A stretch of DNA of 64,000 nt from Pseudomonas serbica (GCF_028823535.1 NZ_JAQIYM010000001.1:186001-250000); one strand, 5' to 3'; positions 53,826 to 63,228 are shown, counted from the first letter of the stretch. Notes: generated by a model from the sequence alone, not told the origin. Program-made: numbers and translations.

Positions 53826-55027
53826 CCCGTGAATCCTCCGCGTCGCCGCTGATCTTCGGCGGCGCCGCCCACTCGCCCAGGGCCGCCCTGCCTGTGCTAC
53901 CGCCACTGGCGCTGTACATCCACATCCCGTGGTGCGTACGCAAATGCCCGTATTGCGACTTCAACTCCCACACCGCCAGTCCCGTGCTGCCGGAAGAGGA
54001 GTATGTCGACGCCTTGCTGGCTGACCTCGACCAGGACCTGCACGCGGTCTATGGCCGTGAGCTGAGCTCGATCTTCTTCGGTGGCGGCACGCCAAGCCTG
54101 TTCAGCGCCCGGGCCCTGGGGCGCCTGCTCAAGGGGGTGGAACAGCGCATAGCCTTTGCCAGCGACATCGAAATTACCCTGGAAGCCAATCCGGGGACCT
54201 TTGAACAAGAGAAGTTCGTCGCCTACCGCGCGCTGGGCATCAATCGCCTGTCCATTGGCATCCAGAGCTTTCAACAAGAAAAGCTCCAGGCCCTGGGGCG
54301 TATTCACAACGGTGACGAAGCGGTGCGCGCCGCCGGCATGGCCCGTCAGGCCGGTTTTGATAACTTCAACCTGGACTTGATGCACGGCTTGCCCAATCAA
54401 TCCCTCGACGACGCCCTGAGCGACTTGCGCCAGGCCATCGCCCTGAAACCGACCCACCTGTCCTGGTATCAGCTGACCCTGGAGCCGAACACCGTCTTCT
54501 GGAACCAGCCGCCGACACTGCCGGAGGACGACACCCTGTGGGATATCCAGGAAGCCGGGCAGGCGCTGCTGGCCGAACACGGTTACGCGCAGTACGAAGT
54601 CTCGGCCTACGCGCAGCCCGGGCGCCCGGCGCGGCATAACCTCAATTACTGGAGTTTTGGCGACTTCATCGGCATCGGCGCCGGTGCCCACGGCAAGCTG
54701 AGCCATCCGGACGGGCGCATCGTGCGTACCTGGAAGACCCGCCTGCCGAAGGACTACCTGAATCCGGCGAAAAGTTTCCAGGCTGGCGAGAAAGCGCTGA
54801 CCAATGACGAGATGCCGTTCGAATTCCTGATGAACGCCCTGCGCCTGACGGCCGGGGTTGAGGCGCAACTGTACCCGGAACGCACCGGGATGACCTTGGA
54901 AAGCCTCGCCGAAAGCCGTCGCGAAGCCGAACAAAGCGGCCTGCTGCAGGTCGAACCGTCACGTCTGGCGGCTACCGAGCGCGGACAACTCTTCCTCAAC
55001 GACTTGCTGCAGAAATTTCTGACATAA
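53822..55027 (+). CDS. hemW: Radical-SAM heme chaperone HemW
   Basis: HemW is related to coproporphyrinogen III oxidase HemN but acts as a heme chaperone. The 401-residue protein has the radical-SAM cysteines in [14 protein letters not shown] (about residues 40-52, CX3CX2C), the GGGTPSL motif (about residue 84), [16 protein letters not shown] (about residue 120) and [10 protein letters not shown] (about residue 140). A C-terminal HemN-like domain follows. Proteins with only CX3CX2C and no fourth Cys belong to HemW rather than HemN. It overlaps rdgB by ATGA and is followed 9 bases later by the DUF3392 gene. Confidence 0.93.
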   Translation: MTRESSASPLIFGGAAHSPRAALPVLPPLALYIHIPWCVRKCPYCDFNSHTASPVLPEEEYVDALLADLDQDLHAVYGRELSSIFFGGGTPSLFSARALGRLLKGVEQRIAFASDIEITLEANPGTFEQEKFVAYRALGINRLSIGIQSFQQEKLQALGRIHNGDEAVRAAGMARQAGFDNFNLDLMHGLPNQSLDDALSDLRQAIALKPTHLSWYQLTLEPNTVFWNQPPTLPEDDTLWDIQEAGQALLAEHGYAQYEVSAYAQPGRPARHNLNYWSFGDFIGIGAGAHGKLSHPDGRIVRTWKTRLPKDYLNPAKSFQAGEKALTNDEMPFEFLMNALRLTAGVEAQLYPERTGMTLESLAESRREAEQSGLLQVEPSRLAATERGQLFLNDLLQKFLT

Positions 55028-55036
55028 GGAAATCGA

Positions 55037-55360
55037 ATGGATTTGGTACTCGACCTGCTCGCCACCGCGTCTCGCTGGAGCCGCAGCAACCTCTCGGAAA
55101 TCGCCCTCGCCCTGGTAGGTTGCCTGCTGGTGTTGTTCGGCGCGGATTTCAAAGGCTGGGTCGAGCAACGCCTGGGCAGCATCGCCGGCGCCTTGCGCGT
55201 ACCGCTGATGTCCCTGCTGTGCATGATCGGCAGCGGTGCGGCACTGATCTATGCCACGCCGTGGATCGTCAAGGGTTTGAGCCAGTTCAACAACTACAGC
55301 CTGGCGCCGGTGTTGTTGGTGGTGCTGGTGTTGATTGGGGTAGTCGCGGACCGCCGCTGA
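55037..55360 (+). CDS. DUF3392 family membrane protein
   Basis: This 107-residue protein begins MDLVLDLLATASRWSRSNLS and has three hydrophobic segments: IALALVGCLLVLFGADF (about residues 25-41), PLMSLLCMIGSGAALIYA (about residues 55-72) and VLLVVLVLIGVVAD near the C-terminus. It fits DUF3392, found next to hemW in pseudomonads. No function is known. AAGGA lies 7 bases before the ATG. It is probably the last gene of the metXW-rdgB-hemW transcript; a REPIN follows. Confidence 0.88.
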   Translation: MDLVLDLLATASRWSRSNLSEIALALVGCLLVLFGADFKGWVEQRLGSIAGALRVPLMSLLCMIGSGAALIYATPWIVKGLSQFNNYSLAPVLLVVLVLIGVVADRR

Positions 55361-55382
55361 TTTCAGCCACACCCTAAAACAA

Positions 55383-55473
55383 CTGTGGGAGCGGGCTTGC
55401 TCGCGAAAGCGGTGTATCAGACAACATTAATGTCGACTGACACGACGCCTTCGCGAGCAAGCCCGCTCCCACA
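55383..55473. repeat. REPIN after the DUF3392 gene
   Basis: Arms CTGTGGGAGCGGGCTTGCTC (from 55383) and the complement ending at 55473 around a 37-base spacer. It lies between convergent gene ends. Confidence 0.86.
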
Positions 55474-55491
55474 TTGGGTATTGCGACTGGC

Positions 55492-56217
55492 TTAGGACTG
55501 CTTCTCGAACTTCAGGTCCCAAACGCCATGCCCAAGACGTTCGCCTCGGCGTTCGAACTTGGTGATCGGGCGCTCGGCCGGGCGAGGTACGCACTTACCG
55601 TCTTCAGCGAGGTTGCGGTAACCCGGGGCCACGTTCATCACTTCCAGCATGTACTCGGCGTACGGCTCCCAATCGGTGGCCATGTGCAGGATACCGCCGA
55701 CTTTCAGCTTGCTGCGCACCAGCTCGGCGAATGACGCCTGGACGATACGACGCTTGTGGTGACGGCTCTTGTGCCATGGGTCCGGGAAAAACAGCATCAG
55801 GCGATCGAGGCTGTTATCGGCCACGCAACGGTTGAGCACCTCGATGGCATCGCAATCGTAAACCCGCAGGTTGGTCAGGCCCTGGGTCAACACGCCATTG
55901 AGCAGCGCACCCACACCCGGACGGTGAACCTCGACGCCGATGAAGTCCTGCTCCGGCGATGCCGCAGCCATTTCCAGCAGCGAATGGCCCATGCCGAAGC
56001 CGATCTCCAGCGAACGCGGGGCCGAGCGACCGAACACCTGGTCGAAATCCACCGGGGCGTCGGCCAGGGGCAGCACGAAAAGCGGCGCACCCTGTTCCAG
56101 GCCCCGTTGCTGGCCTTCGGTCATGCGCCCGGCGCGCATCACGAAACTCTTGATGCGGCGGTGTTGGCGCTCGTCGCCTTCTTCCGTCTGGATTGGCGTG
56201 TCGTTCGATTCAGTCAT
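55492..56217 (-). CDS. trmB: tRNA (guanine46-N7)-methyltransferase
   Basis: TrmB methylates N7 of G46 in the tRNA variable loop. The 241-residue protein shows the SAM motif [20 protein letters not shown] (about residue 70), [20 protein letters not shown], and the tRNA-binding [20 protein letters not shown] (about residue 141). A TTG one codon earlier is open, but the ATG at 56217 gives the standard N-terminus [16 protein letters not shown]. It follows thiG by 9 bases in the same direction. Confidence 0.95.
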   Translation of the reverse strand: MTESNDTPIQTEEGDERQHRRIKSFVMRAGRMTEGQQRGLEQGAPLFVLPLADAPVDFDQVFGRSAPRSLEIGFGMGHSLLEMAAASPEQDFIGVEVHRPGVGALLNGVLTQGLTNLRVYDCDAIEVLNRCVADNSLDRLMLFFPDPWHKSRHHKRRIVQASFAELVRSKLKVGGILHMATDWEPYAEYMLEVMNVAPGYRNLAEDGKCVPRPAERPITKFERRGERLGHGVWDLKFEKQS

Positions 56218-56226
56218 CAATGGCTC

Positions 56227-57021
56227 TTACTTGATCAGACCATCCAGCGGCGAAGAGGCGCTGGCATAGAGTTTTTTCGGCATGCGACCGGCGAGGTAGG
56301 CCAGGCGGCCTGCGACGATCGCGTGTTTCATGGCTTCGGCCATCATGATCGGCTGCTGGGCGTGGGCGATCGCCGAGTTCATCAGCACAGCATCACAGCC
56401 TAGCTCCATGGCGATGGTAGCGTCGGACGCGGTACCGACACCGGCATCCACCAGCACCGGGATTTTCGCTTCTTCGAGGATGATCTGCAGGTTGTACGGG
56501 TTGCAGATCCCCAGGCCCGAACCGATCAGACCGGCCAGCGGCATCACTGCGATGCAGCCGATTTCCGCCAATTGACGGGCAATGATCGGGTCATCACTGG
56601 TGTAGACCATCACGTCGAAACCTTCCTTGACCAGCGATTCAGCGGCCTTGAGGGTTTCGATCACGTTGGGGAACAGGGTTTTCTGGTCGGCCAGTACTTC
56701 CAGCTTCACCAGATTATGGCCATCGAGCAGCTCACGGGCCAGGCGGCAGGTGCGCACGGCCTCGATAGCGTCGTAGCAACCGGCAGTGTTGGGCAGGAAG
56801 GTGTAGCGATCCGGCGAGAGGAAGTCCAGCAGGTTCGGTTCGCCCGCGTTCTGGCCGAGGTTGGTACGGCGCACGGCGAAAGTGACGATTTCAGCACCCG
56901 AGGCCTCGATGGCCAGGCGGGTTTCTTCCATGTCACGGTACTTGCCGGTACCGACCAGCAAACGCGACTGGTAAGTACGACCGGCCAGGACGAAAGGCTT
57001 GTCGCTACGAACGATGCTCAT
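56227..57021 (-). CDS. thiG: Thiazole synthase
   Basis: ThiG builds the thiazole phosphate of thiamine from deoxyxylulose 5-phosphate, ThiS thiocarboxylate and dehydroglycine. The 264-residue TIM barrel has [20 protein letters not shown] (about residue 19), the Schiff-base lysine in [17 protein letters not shown] (Lys about 106), and [20 protein letters not shown] (about residue 190) for phosphate. It is downstream of thiS by 60 bases in the same orientation and upstream of trmB by 9 bases. The other thiamine genes are elsewhere. I saw no TPP riboswitch in front of thiS. Confidence 0.96.
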   Translation of the reverse strand: MSIVRSDKPFVLAGRTYQSRLLVGTGKYRDMEETRLAIEASGAEIVTFAVRRTNLGQNAGEPNLLDFLSPDRYTFLPNTAGCYDAIEAVRTCRLARELLDGHNLVKLEVLADQKTLFPNVIETLKAAESLVKEGFDVMVYTSDDPIIARQLAEIGCIAVMPLAGLIGSGLGICNPYNLQIILEEAKIPVLVDAGVGTASDATIAMELGCDAVLMNSAIAHAQQPIMMAEAMKHAIVAGRLAYLAGRMPKKLYASASSPLDGLIK

Positions 57022-57081
57022 GGGGAATCCTCTGTAGGGGTGAGGGTCTTGCAGAATTCTGTCGGCCTTTGGGCCACGTGG

Positions 57082-57282
57082 CTAGCCGCCGCCGATGGCG
57101 TGCACCACTTCGACGTTGTCGCCGTCGTTCAACGTGGTGTCTGCGTGCTGACTGCGCGGGACGATATCCAGGTTGAGTTCGACCGCTACCCGGCGCCCGG
57201 TCAAGTCCAGACGGGTCAGCAGGGCCGCAACGGTTTCACCGTCGGGCAGTTCAAAGGATTCGCCGTTCAACTGAATGCGCAT
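57082..57282 (-). CDS. thiS: Sulfur carrier protein ThiS
   Basis: ThiS is a 66-residue ubiquitin-like protein whose C-terminal glycine is made into a thiocarboxylate that donates sulfur to ThiG. It begins [20 protein letters not shown] and ends [10 protein letters not shown] with the required Gly-Gly end. Two ATGs lie six codons earlier, but they would add residues not seen in the family and have no ribosome-binding site. The gene is 60 bases before thiG, so the two are co-transcribed. Confidence 0.93.
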   Translation of the reverse strand: MRIQLNGESFELPDGETVAALLTRLDLTGRRVAVELNLDIVPRSQHADTTLNDGDNVEVVHAIGGG

Positions 57283-57353
57283 GCCGAATGCCGCCATCAT
57301 TTTAAAGGGCTGGCATTCTAGCCCGATCGTGACCTAAAGGTCAGCAACAAGCG

Positions 57354-57734
57354 TCAAGCGGTCAGCGGCAAGCGCCAGGCGGCAAGGCCCAGGCAGAGCC
57401 AGCCCGCCAGGAACGCCAGGCCACCGAACGGAGTGACGATGCCGAGCTTGCTGACACCCGTCAGCGTCAGCACGTACAGGCTGCCAGAGAACAGAAGAAT
57501 GCCAATGGCAAAGCAAGCGCCGGCCCAAGCGACCAAGCGACCGGGAATCTGCGTAGCCAGCAACGCCACGCCCAGCAAGGCCAGGGTGTGCACCAGCTGA
57601 TAGGTGACGCCGGTATGGAAAATCGCCAGGTATTCGGCACTCAGGCGGTTTTTCAGGCCGTGGGCGGCGAACGCCCCGAGACCGACTCCAGTGAAGCCGA
57701 AAAAAGCGGCCAGCATCAAAAAGCCACGCAGCAT
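57354..57734 (-). CDS. DUF423 membrane protein (YgdD-like)
   Basis: The 126-residue protein has four hydrophobic segments and the family hallmark FTGVGLGAFAAHGLKNRLSA (about residue 14), followed by YLAIFHTGVTYQLVHTLALL (about residue 35), GILLFSGSLYVLTLTGVSKL (about residue 78) and TPFGGLAFLAGWLCL near the end. DUF423 proteins such as E. coli YgdD have no assigned function. It is divergent from mtgA (74 bases between starts). Confidence 0.9.
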   Translation of the reverse strand: MLRGFLMLAAFFGFTGVGLGAFAAHGLKNRLSAEYLAIFHTGVTYQLVHTLALLGVALLATQIPGRLVAWAGACFAIGILLFSGSLYVLTLTGVSKLGIVTPFGGLAFLAGWLCLGLAAWRLPLTA

Positions 57735-57769
57735 GAAGAACTCCAGTCAGTCTCGATCAACAGGGTCTG

Positions 57770-57775
57770 TATAAT
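57770..57775 (+). promoter_or_regulatory. -10 element of mtgA
   Basis: A perfect TATAAT lies 33 bases before the mtgA start. The -35 position holds only a weak TCAGTC. No other candidate is nearby. Confidence 0.45.
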
Positions 57776-57808
57776 GGCCCGCTCAACGGGTTCGGCCAAG
57801 CCATCTCT

Positions 57809-58531
57809 ATGCTGCGTATCTATTTCCGTCGTTTCACCAAGGCCGTGCTCTGGTTCATGAGCGCTAGCGTCGTGCTGGTGCTGATATTCCGCGTGGTGCC
57901 GCCGCCCGGGACAACGCTGATGGTCGAGCGCAAAGTCGAATCCTGGTTCGATGGTGAGCCCATCGATCTGCAACGCACCTGGAAACCCTGGGATGAAATT
58001 TCCGACGACCTGAAAGTCGCGGTGATTGCCGGTGAAGACCAGAAATTTCCCGAGCATTGGGGCTTTGACTTCGGTGCGATCCAGAAAGCACTGGCCCACA
58101 ACGAGCTCGGCGGCACCATCCGCGGTGCCAGCACCCTGAGCCAACAAGTGTCGAAGAACCTGTTCCTGTGGTCCGGCCGCAGCTGGTTGCGCAAAGGCCT
58201 GGAAGCCTGGTTTACCGGGTTGATAGAAGTATTCTGGCCCAAGCAGCGGATTCTTGAGGTGTACCTCAACAGCGTTGAGTGGGATGACGGGGTGTTTGGG
58301 GCGGAGGCGGCTGCACGGCATCACTTCGGGACCAGCGCAAAAAATCTCAGCCGCCAGCAATCGAGCCTGCTGGCCGCTGTACTACCGAATCCGCGGGTGT
58401 GGAGCGCGAGCCACCCGACCAATTACGTGGCGCGGCGCGCTGGCTGGATTCGGCAGCAGATGAGTCAACTGGGTGGGGACAGCTATCTGGTTGGCCTCAA
58501 CGATTCGCGCCGGGCGCCATGGTCCCAATAA
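57809..58531 (+). CDS. mtgA: Monofunctional biosynthetic peptidoglycan transglycosylase
   Basis: MtgA polymerises lipid II into glycan strands. The 240-residue protein has an N-terminal membrane anchor (VLWFMSASVVLVLIFRVV, about residues 13-30) and a GT51 domain. The catalytic Glu is in VAVIAGEDQKFPEHWGFD (about residue 76). It also has GTIRGASTLSQQVSKNLFLW (about residue 102), and the second conserved Glu in QRILEVYLNSVEWDDGVFGA (about residue 149). There is no transpeptidase domain, so it is not a penicillin-binding protein. A REPIN and terminator follow. Confidence 0.96.
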   Translation: MLRIYFRRFTKAVLWFMSASVVLVLIFRVVPPPGTTLMVERKVESWFDGEPIDLQRTWKPWDEISDDLKVAVIAGEDQKFPEHWGFDFGAIQKALAHNELGGTIRGASTLSQQVSKNLFLWSGRSWLRKGLEAWFTGLIEVFWPKQRILEVYLNSVEWDDGVFGAEAAARHHFGTSAKNLSRQQSSLLAAVLPNPRVWSASHPTNYVARRAGWIRQQMSQLGGDSYLVGLNDSRRAPWSQ

Positions 58532-58544
58532 CACCGAAAATCCC

Positions 58545-58635
58545 CTGTGGGAGCGGGCTTGCTCGCGAAGGCGTCGTGTCAGACCACTTCAATACTGAAC
58601 GACACAGCGCTTTCGCGAGCAAGCCCGCTCCCACA
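58545..58635. repeat. REPIN after mtgA
   Basis: Arms CTGTGGGAGCGGGCTTGCTC (from 58545) and the complement ending at 58635. It lies directly before the shared mtgA/rpoH terminator. Confidence 0.86.
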
Positions 58636-58658
58636 TTGGTTTTGTGTTGAGCCCAAAC

Positions 58659-58692
58659 AAAAATGCCCCGATCAGTGATCGGGGCATTTTTT
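58659..58692. terminator. Bidirectional intrinsic terminator between mtgA and rpoH
   Basis: AAAAATGCCCCGATC pairs with GATCGGGGCATTTTT around a 3-base loop, with A and T runs on both sides, so it can end mtgA (+) and rpoH (-) transcripts. Confidence 0.9.
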
Positions 58693-58708
58693 ATTGCCTT
58701 GGTGCAGC

Positions 58709-59563
58709 TTACGCCGCGATCGACAGTTTGAGCTTGTTCATCGCGCTCTTCTCGAGCTGACGAATACGCTCGGCCGACACGTTGTACTTCTGCGCCAGGT
58801 CGTGCAGCGTGGACTTTTCTTCCGCCAGCCAGCGCTGGTAGAGGATGTCGCGGCTACGGTCGTCCAGCACTTCCAGCGCTTCGTGCAGGTTGTGGTTGGA
58901 GTTGTCACTCCAGTCGGCATCTTCCAGTTGACGGGCCGGGTCGTACCGATGGTCTTCCAGATAGTTGGCCGGTGACTGGAAGGCGCTGTCGTCGTCGGCT
59001 TCAGCCGCCGGATCGAAGGCCATGTCGTGACCGGTCAGGCGACTTTCCATCTCGCGCACTTCCCGCGGCTCGACGCCGAGGCTTTCCGCCACACGGTGGA
59101 CTTCCTCGTTGTTCAGCCAGGCCAGGCGTTTTTTCTGGCTGCGCAGGTTGAAGAACAGCTTGCGCTGGGCCTTGGTGGTCGCGACCTTCACGATGCGCCA
59201 GTTACGCAGGATGAATTCGTGGATTTCCGCCTTGATCCAGTGCACGGCAAAGGACACCAGGCGCACGCCCATTTCCGGGTTGAAGCGCTTCACGGCCTTC
59301 ATCAGGCCGACGTTGCCTTCCTGGATCAGGTCAGCCTGGGCCAGGCCGTAGCCGGAATAGCTACGGGCGATATGTACGACAAAACGCAGGTGGGCGAGCA
59401 CCATCTGCCGAGCCGCCTCAAGATCCTGCTCATAATAGAGACTCTCGGCCAGTTCACGCTCCTGCTCCGGCGTCAGCAATGGAATGCTGTTGACGGTGTG
59501 CACATAGGCCTCCAGGTTCGCACCCGGGACCAGAGCATATGCAGGCTGCAAAGAATTGGTCAT
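58709..59563 (-). CDS. rpoH: Heat-shock sigma factor RpoH (sigma32)
   Basis: RpoH directs RNA polymerase to heat-shock promoters. The 284-residue length is standard. Region 2 carries [20 protein letters not shown] (about residue 75) and [20 protein letters not shown] (about residue 105). The RpoH box [20 protein letters not shown] is near residue 130. Region 4 ends [20 protein letters not shown] (about residue 250) with the helix-turn-helix. The ATG at 59563 gives the conserved [20 protein letters not shown] start. It lies 114 bases after ftsX in the same direction, with its own promoter candidate in that gap. Confidence 0.97.
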   Translation of the reverse strand: MTNSLQPAYALVPGANLEAYVHTVNSIPLLTPEQERELAESLYYEQDLEAARQMVLAHLRFVVHIARSYSGYGLAQADLIQEGNVGLMKAVKRFNPEMGVRLVSFAVHWIKAEIHEFILRNWRIVKVATTKAQRKLFFNLRSQKKRLAWLNNEEVHRVAESLGVEPREVREMESRLTGHDMAFDPAAEADDDSAFQSPANYLEDHRYDPARQLEDADWSDNSNHNLHEALEVLDDRSRDILYQRWLAEEKSTLHDLAQKYNVSAERIRQLEKSAMNKLKLSIAA

Positions 59564-59610
59564 ACGAAAAAACCTCCCACTTACATACTCGTGCCATTGG
59601 CACTGCGAAA

Positions 59611-59637
59611 ATTGACCGGAAACCGAAAGACAAGTTC
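59611..59637 (-). promoter_or_regulatory. AlgU (sigmaE-type) promoter candidate of rpoH
   Basis: On the minus strand GAACTT (59637-59632) is followed after 16 bases by TCAAT (59615-59611), close to the AlgU consensus GAACTT-N16/17-TCTGA. It is about 48 bases upstream of the rpoH start. AlgU-dependent rpoH transcription is known in P. aeruginosa. Confidence 0.5.
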
Positions 59638-59677
59638 CCCTAAAAACTGCAAGGTCAATCACGCGCAAAAAAAGATT

Positions 59678-60700
59678 CTACTTCGGCGCCAGCTCCCTGA
59701 GATGACGTGCGACTGCAATCCATGCACCGATATAACCCAACAGCACCGCGCCAAGCAAGAGAGACAGACCGTCGGCAACCGGTACGCCGGCCAGTGCGAA
59801 ATCACTGCCATACAAACCGGCCAGGCCGACTACCGCATCGTTCAGCCAGTTCAGGCCGAACGCCAACACGCCCCAGGAAAGAATCCCCGCACCGAAACCA
59901 TACAGTGCCCCCATGTAGAGAAAGGGTCTGCGCACATAGCTGTCGGTGCCGCCTACGAGTTTAATCACTTCTATCTCTGTGCGGCGGTTTTCAATATGAA
60001 GACGAATGGTATTGCCTATCACCAAAAGTAATGCAGAAACCAGGAGCACGGTGAGACCGAAGACAAATCGGTCGCCCAGCTTGAGGATGGCTGCCAGACG
60101 CTCGACCCAGACTAGATCAAGCTGTGCCTGTTGTACCCTGGGCAATTCGGAAAGTTTTTGTCTTAATGCTTCAAGCGCTGGCTTGTCGACCTCGGTCGGC
60201 GTCACCAGGACCACGCCAGGCAACGGGTTCTCCGGCAGTTCCTTGAGCGCTTCGCCCAGGCCCGACTGCTGTTGGAACTCTTCCAGCGCTTGGTCACGGC
60301 CGACGTACTCGGCATCGGCCACCCCAGGCATACCCTTGATCTGTTCGCGCAGTGCCTCGCCCTCAGTCGGACTGGCTTCGAGTTGCAGGTACAGGGAAAT
60401 TTGCGCCGCGCGCTGCCAGGAACCGCCCAGCCGCTCGACGTTACTTAGCAAAAGTGACAGGCCCATGGGCAAACTCAGGGCAACCGCCATCACCATGCAG
60501 GTGAAAAAGCTGCCGATGGGCTGTTTGCCCAGGCGACGCAAACTGTCCAGCAGGCTGGCACGATGACTTTCGATCCAGGCGCGCAACAGCGTGCCAAAGT
60601 CCGGGCCGTCATCATCGTCGTGTTTTTTCTTCTGCGGTTGCGGGTCGGCGGCCTTGGGGGCTACGCGCTCGGAAACCTTTGGACTGCGAGTGGCACTCAT
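59678..60700 (-). CDS. ftsX: Cell division protein FtsX
   Basis: FtsX is the membrane part of the FtsEX complex that activates septal peptidoglycan hydrolases. The 340-residue protein has a charged N-terminal cytoplasmic region of about 65 residues. A membrane segment (FFTCMVMAVALSLPMGLSLL, about residue 66) follows, then a periplasmic loop (about residues 95-205) and three C-terminal membrane segments (FGLTVLLVSALLLVIGNTI about residue 215, then about 265 and 310). The start overlaps the ftsE stop by 4 bases. It is followed by rpoH, the classic ftsYEX-rpoH order. Confidence 0.95.
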   Translation of the reverse strand: MSATRSPKVSERVAPKAADPQPQKKKHDDDDGPDFGTLLRAWIESHRASLLDSLRRLGKQPIGSFFTCMVMAVALSLPMGLSLLLSNVERLGGSWQRAAQISLYLQLEASPTEGEALREQIKGMPGVADAEYVGRDQALEEFQQQSGLGEALKELPENPLPGVVLVTPTEVDKPALEALRQKLSELPRVQQAQLDLVWVERLAAILKLGDRFVFGLTVLLVSALLLVIGNTIRLHIENRRTEIEVIKLVGGTDSYVRRPFLYMGALYGFGAGILSWGVLAFGLNWLNDAVVGLAGLYGSDFALAGVPVADGLSLLLGAVLLGYIGAWIAVARHLRELAPK

Positions 60701-61368
60701 TCGCCGGCCTCCCCATCGCCGATCAATCGGCCGCGTTGCAACGTGAGCATTCGGTGGCGCATGCGCGCGATCAGTGCCAGGTCGTGACTGGCGATCAGCA
60801 CACTGGTGCCCAGGCGATTGATGTCTTCGAACACACCCATGATTTCCGCCGCCAGGCGTGGGTCGAGGTTACCGGTCGGTTCGTCCGCCAGCAGCAGGGC
60901 CGGGCGGTGCACGATGGCGCGGGCAATGCCGACGCGCTGTTGTTGACCGGTGGACAGGTCGCCGGGATACAGATCGGTCTTGTCCGACAGTGCTACGCGC
61001 TCCAGTGCCGAGTCCACGCGCTTGGCGATTTCGGCCTTGGACAAACCGAGGATCTGCAACGGCAGCGCGACGTTGTTGAACACCGTGCGATCGAACAGCA
61101 ATTGGTGGTTCTGGAACACCACTCCGATCTGCCGCCGCAAGAAGGGAATCTGTGCGTTGCTGATGGTGCTCAGGTCTTGCCCGGCCAGCAGCAGCTTACC
61201 GCTGGTCGGACGTTCCATGGCCAGCAGCAGCCGCAACAAGGTGCTCTTGCCGGCGCCGGAATGGCCAGTGACAAACAAAAACTCGCCCCGACGGACTCGA
61301 AAGCTCAGCTCATGCAAGCCGACGTGACCGTTCGGGTAGCGTTTACCGACCTGCTCGAAACGAATCAT
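60697..61368 (-). CDS. ftsE: Cell division ATP-binding protein FtsE
   Basis: FtsE is the ABC ATPase partner of FtsX. The 223-residue length is typical. It shows Walker A VTGHSGAGKSTLLRLLLAME (about residue 34), the Q-loop RQIGVVFQNHQLL (about residue 78), the signature LSTGQQQRVGIARAIVHRPA (about residue 137) and Walker B LLLADEPTGNLD (about residue 160). It overlaps ftsX and ftsY by 4 bases each, so all three are translated from one message. Confidence 0.97.
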   Translation of the reverse strand: MIRFEQVGKRYPNGHVGLHELSFRVRRGEFLFVTGHSGAGKSTLLRLLLAMERPTSGKLLLAGQDLSTISNAQIPFLRRQIGVVFQNHQLLFDRTVFNNVALPLQILGLSKAEIAKRVDSALERVALSDKTDLYPGDLSTGQQQRVGIARAIVHRPALLLADEPTGNLDPRLAAEIMGVFEDINRLGTSVLIASHDLALIARMRHRMLTLQRGRLIGDGEAGE

Positions 61369-62885
61369 GAACGCTCCCGCTCGGCAAACAGCGCCTGGAC
61401 AAAGGGCTCAGCTTCAAAAGTGCGCAAATCGTCGATGCCTTCACCGACGCCGATATAGCGGATCGGCAGGCCAAACTGCTTGGCCAGGGCAAAAATCACC
61501 CCGCCCTTGGCGGTCCCGTCGAGCTTGGTCAGCGCCAGGCCGGTCAGTTCGACGGTCTGGTTGAATTGCTTGGCCTGGTTGATGGCGTTCTGGCCGGTGC
61601 CGGCATCGAGTACCAGCAACACCTCGTGCGGTGCCTCGGCATCGAGCTTGCTGATCACCCGGCGAACCTTTTTCAGTTCTTCCATCAGGTTGTCTTTGGT
61701 ATGTAGGCGACCCGCGGTATCGGCAATCAGCACATCGATGCCACGGGCCTTGGCGGCCTGCACGGCGTCGAAGATCACCGAAGCCGAATCGGCGCCCGTG
61801 TGCTGGGCGATAACCGGAATTTTGTTGCGCTCGCCCCAGACCTGCAATTGCTCGACCGCAGCGGCGCGGAAGGTGTCGCCGGCGGCGAGCATGACTTTCT
61901 TGCCCTCCAGCTGCAGCTTTTTCGCCAGCTTGCCAATCGTGGTGGTTTTACCCGCACCGTTGACACCCACCACCAGGATCACGAACGGTTTGTTCTGCGA
62001 GGTGATTTTCAGCGGCTGTTCGACGGGCTTGAGCATGGCTGCCAGCTCGGCCTGCAAGGATTTGTACAAGGCGTCTGCATCGGCCAGTTCCTTGCGCGCG
62101 ACCTTCTGGGTCAGGCGCTGGATGATCACCGAAGTGGCCTCCACACCGACGTCGGCGGTCAGCAGGCGGGTTTCGAGGTCATCGAGCAGCTCGTCATCAA
62201 TGGCCTTGCGGCCCAGGAACAGGCTGGCCATGCCTTCGCCGATGCTGGCGCTGGTCTTGGACAGGCCTTGCTTGAGGCGGGCGAAGAAACCGGCCTTGGT
62301 TTCTTCGGTGCGTACCGGCTCGACGGGCACTTCCACTGGCAGTTCGAGGGGTGCGGCGGCGACAGGCGTAATAACAGGTGCAGGTGCAGGTGCAGGCTCT
62401 GGCGCCTGGACAACCGGCGCAACCGGTGGAACAAATGCAGCGGCTTCAGGTATTGGCGCAGCCTCAACAACGGGCGCAACCACCGGCGCGATCACTGGCG
62501 CCTGAACTGGCGCCTGTACCGGCTCCGGCGTCCACGCAGCCGGCGCAGGAATCGGCGGCGTCACGTGTGGCGCCAGCTCATCTTCGACCAACGCCACCGG
62601 CTCTTCCGCCACCGGCAAGGTCAACCAAGGCTCGGCGACCGGCGTCAGCGGCTGTTCGGCAACGATTTCAGGTGCAGTCTCGGCAACCGGTTGCAGCACC
62701 GGCTCGGTGATGGGCAACACAACCGGCGCAGGTTCGGCACCCAGTACCGGCGAGGCCGTTGGCTCTGGAAGTGGTTGTGGCTGTTCGACGACGGGTTCCT
62801 GCGGCTTTTTGCGCAGCCATCCGAACAGGCTTTTCTTTTCGCCAGCCGCAGCTGGGGTCTTCTTGTCGTCGTTGGAACCAAACAT
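61365..62885 (-). CDS. ftsY: Signal recognition particle receptor FtsY
   Basis: FtsY is the SRP receptor GTPase that delivers nascent membrane proteins to the translocon. The C-terminal NG domain has GVNGAGKTTTIGKLAKKLQL (G1, about residue 305), VMLAAGDTFRAAAVEQLQVW (about residue 328), LIADTAGRLHTKDNLMEELK (about residue 375) and TKLDGTAKGGVIFALAKQFG (about residue 440). The N-terminal 200 residues are a disordered acidic A domain rich in Pro, Ala, Glu and Val with PAPAPAP runs, which is long for the family. No clear ribosome-binding site precedes the ATG. It starts the ftsY-ftsE-ftsX operon. Confidence 0.97.
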   Translation of the reverse strand: MFGSNDDKKTPAAAGEKKSLFGWLRKKPQEPVVEQPQPLPEPTASPVLGAEPAPVVLPITEPVLQPVAETAPEIVAEQPLTPVAEPWLTLPVAEEPVALVEDELAPHVTPPIPAPAAWTPEPVQAPVQAPVIAPVVAPVVEAAPIPEAAAFVPPVAPVVQAPEPAPAPAPVITPVAAAPLELPVEVPVEPVRTEETKAGFFARLKQGLSKTSASIGEGMASLFLGRKAIDDELLDDLETRLLTADVGVEATSVIIQRLTQKVARKELADADALYKSLQAELAAMLKPVEQPLKITSQNKPFVILVVGVNGAGKTTTIGKLAKKLQLEGKKVMLAAGDTFRAAAVEQLQVWGERNKIPVIAQHTGADSASVIFDAVQAAKARGIDVLIADTAGRLHTKDNLMEELKKVRRVISKLDAEAPHEVLLVLDAGTGQNAINQAKQFNQTVELTGLALTKLDGTAKGGVIFALAKQFGLPIRYIGVGEGIDDLRTFEAEPFVQALFAERERS

Positions 62886-63228
62886 GGAGGACGGCTATCT
62901 CACGGTAGCGGCGCGCCAACAGGCGCCCCGGCAAATGAATATTCGATGCAGAACAGACTGCGATTGACCCAGCTTGTTCACGCGCAACATTTTGTCGAGG
63001 TGCGAACGGCACCTTACAAAAACGATTTCACTAAGGACTGATGCGGAAAAATCGGCGAAAAAGCAGAGTCTAGTTGATAAACCACAGCCTTTTGCCGCAA
63101 ACCCAAACAACCTGATCAAACGCAAAGGCCTGATAGGCGTGGCCGCCAGTAAAACGGATCAGTATCCTAGCACCCTCTCGCCCGCTGACGCTAAGACCAC
63201 GCGGGCAGCCCCAAAGGTTTAAAAACGA
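62886..63228. other. Intergenic region between divergent ftsY and the M16 peptidase gene
   Basis: This 343-base gap should contain both promoters. A TATCCT at 63163-63168 is a weak -10 candidate for the peptidase gene. Short open frames on both strands (for example 62974-63222 plus, 62895-63125 minus) lack ribosome-binding sites and protein-like composition, so no gene is called. No repeat or stable terminator was seen. Confidence 0.5.

Noticed and set aside
57022..57353. TPP riboswitch ahead of thiS-thiG
   Set aside because: The short gaps around thiS (60 and 71 bases) have no room for the aptamer, and its conserved CTGAGA element was not seen.
62895..63222. Two short open frames in the ftsY/M16 intergenic gap
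   Set aside because: They lack start signals and their products show no protein-like pattern; the gap is best explained by divergent promoters.
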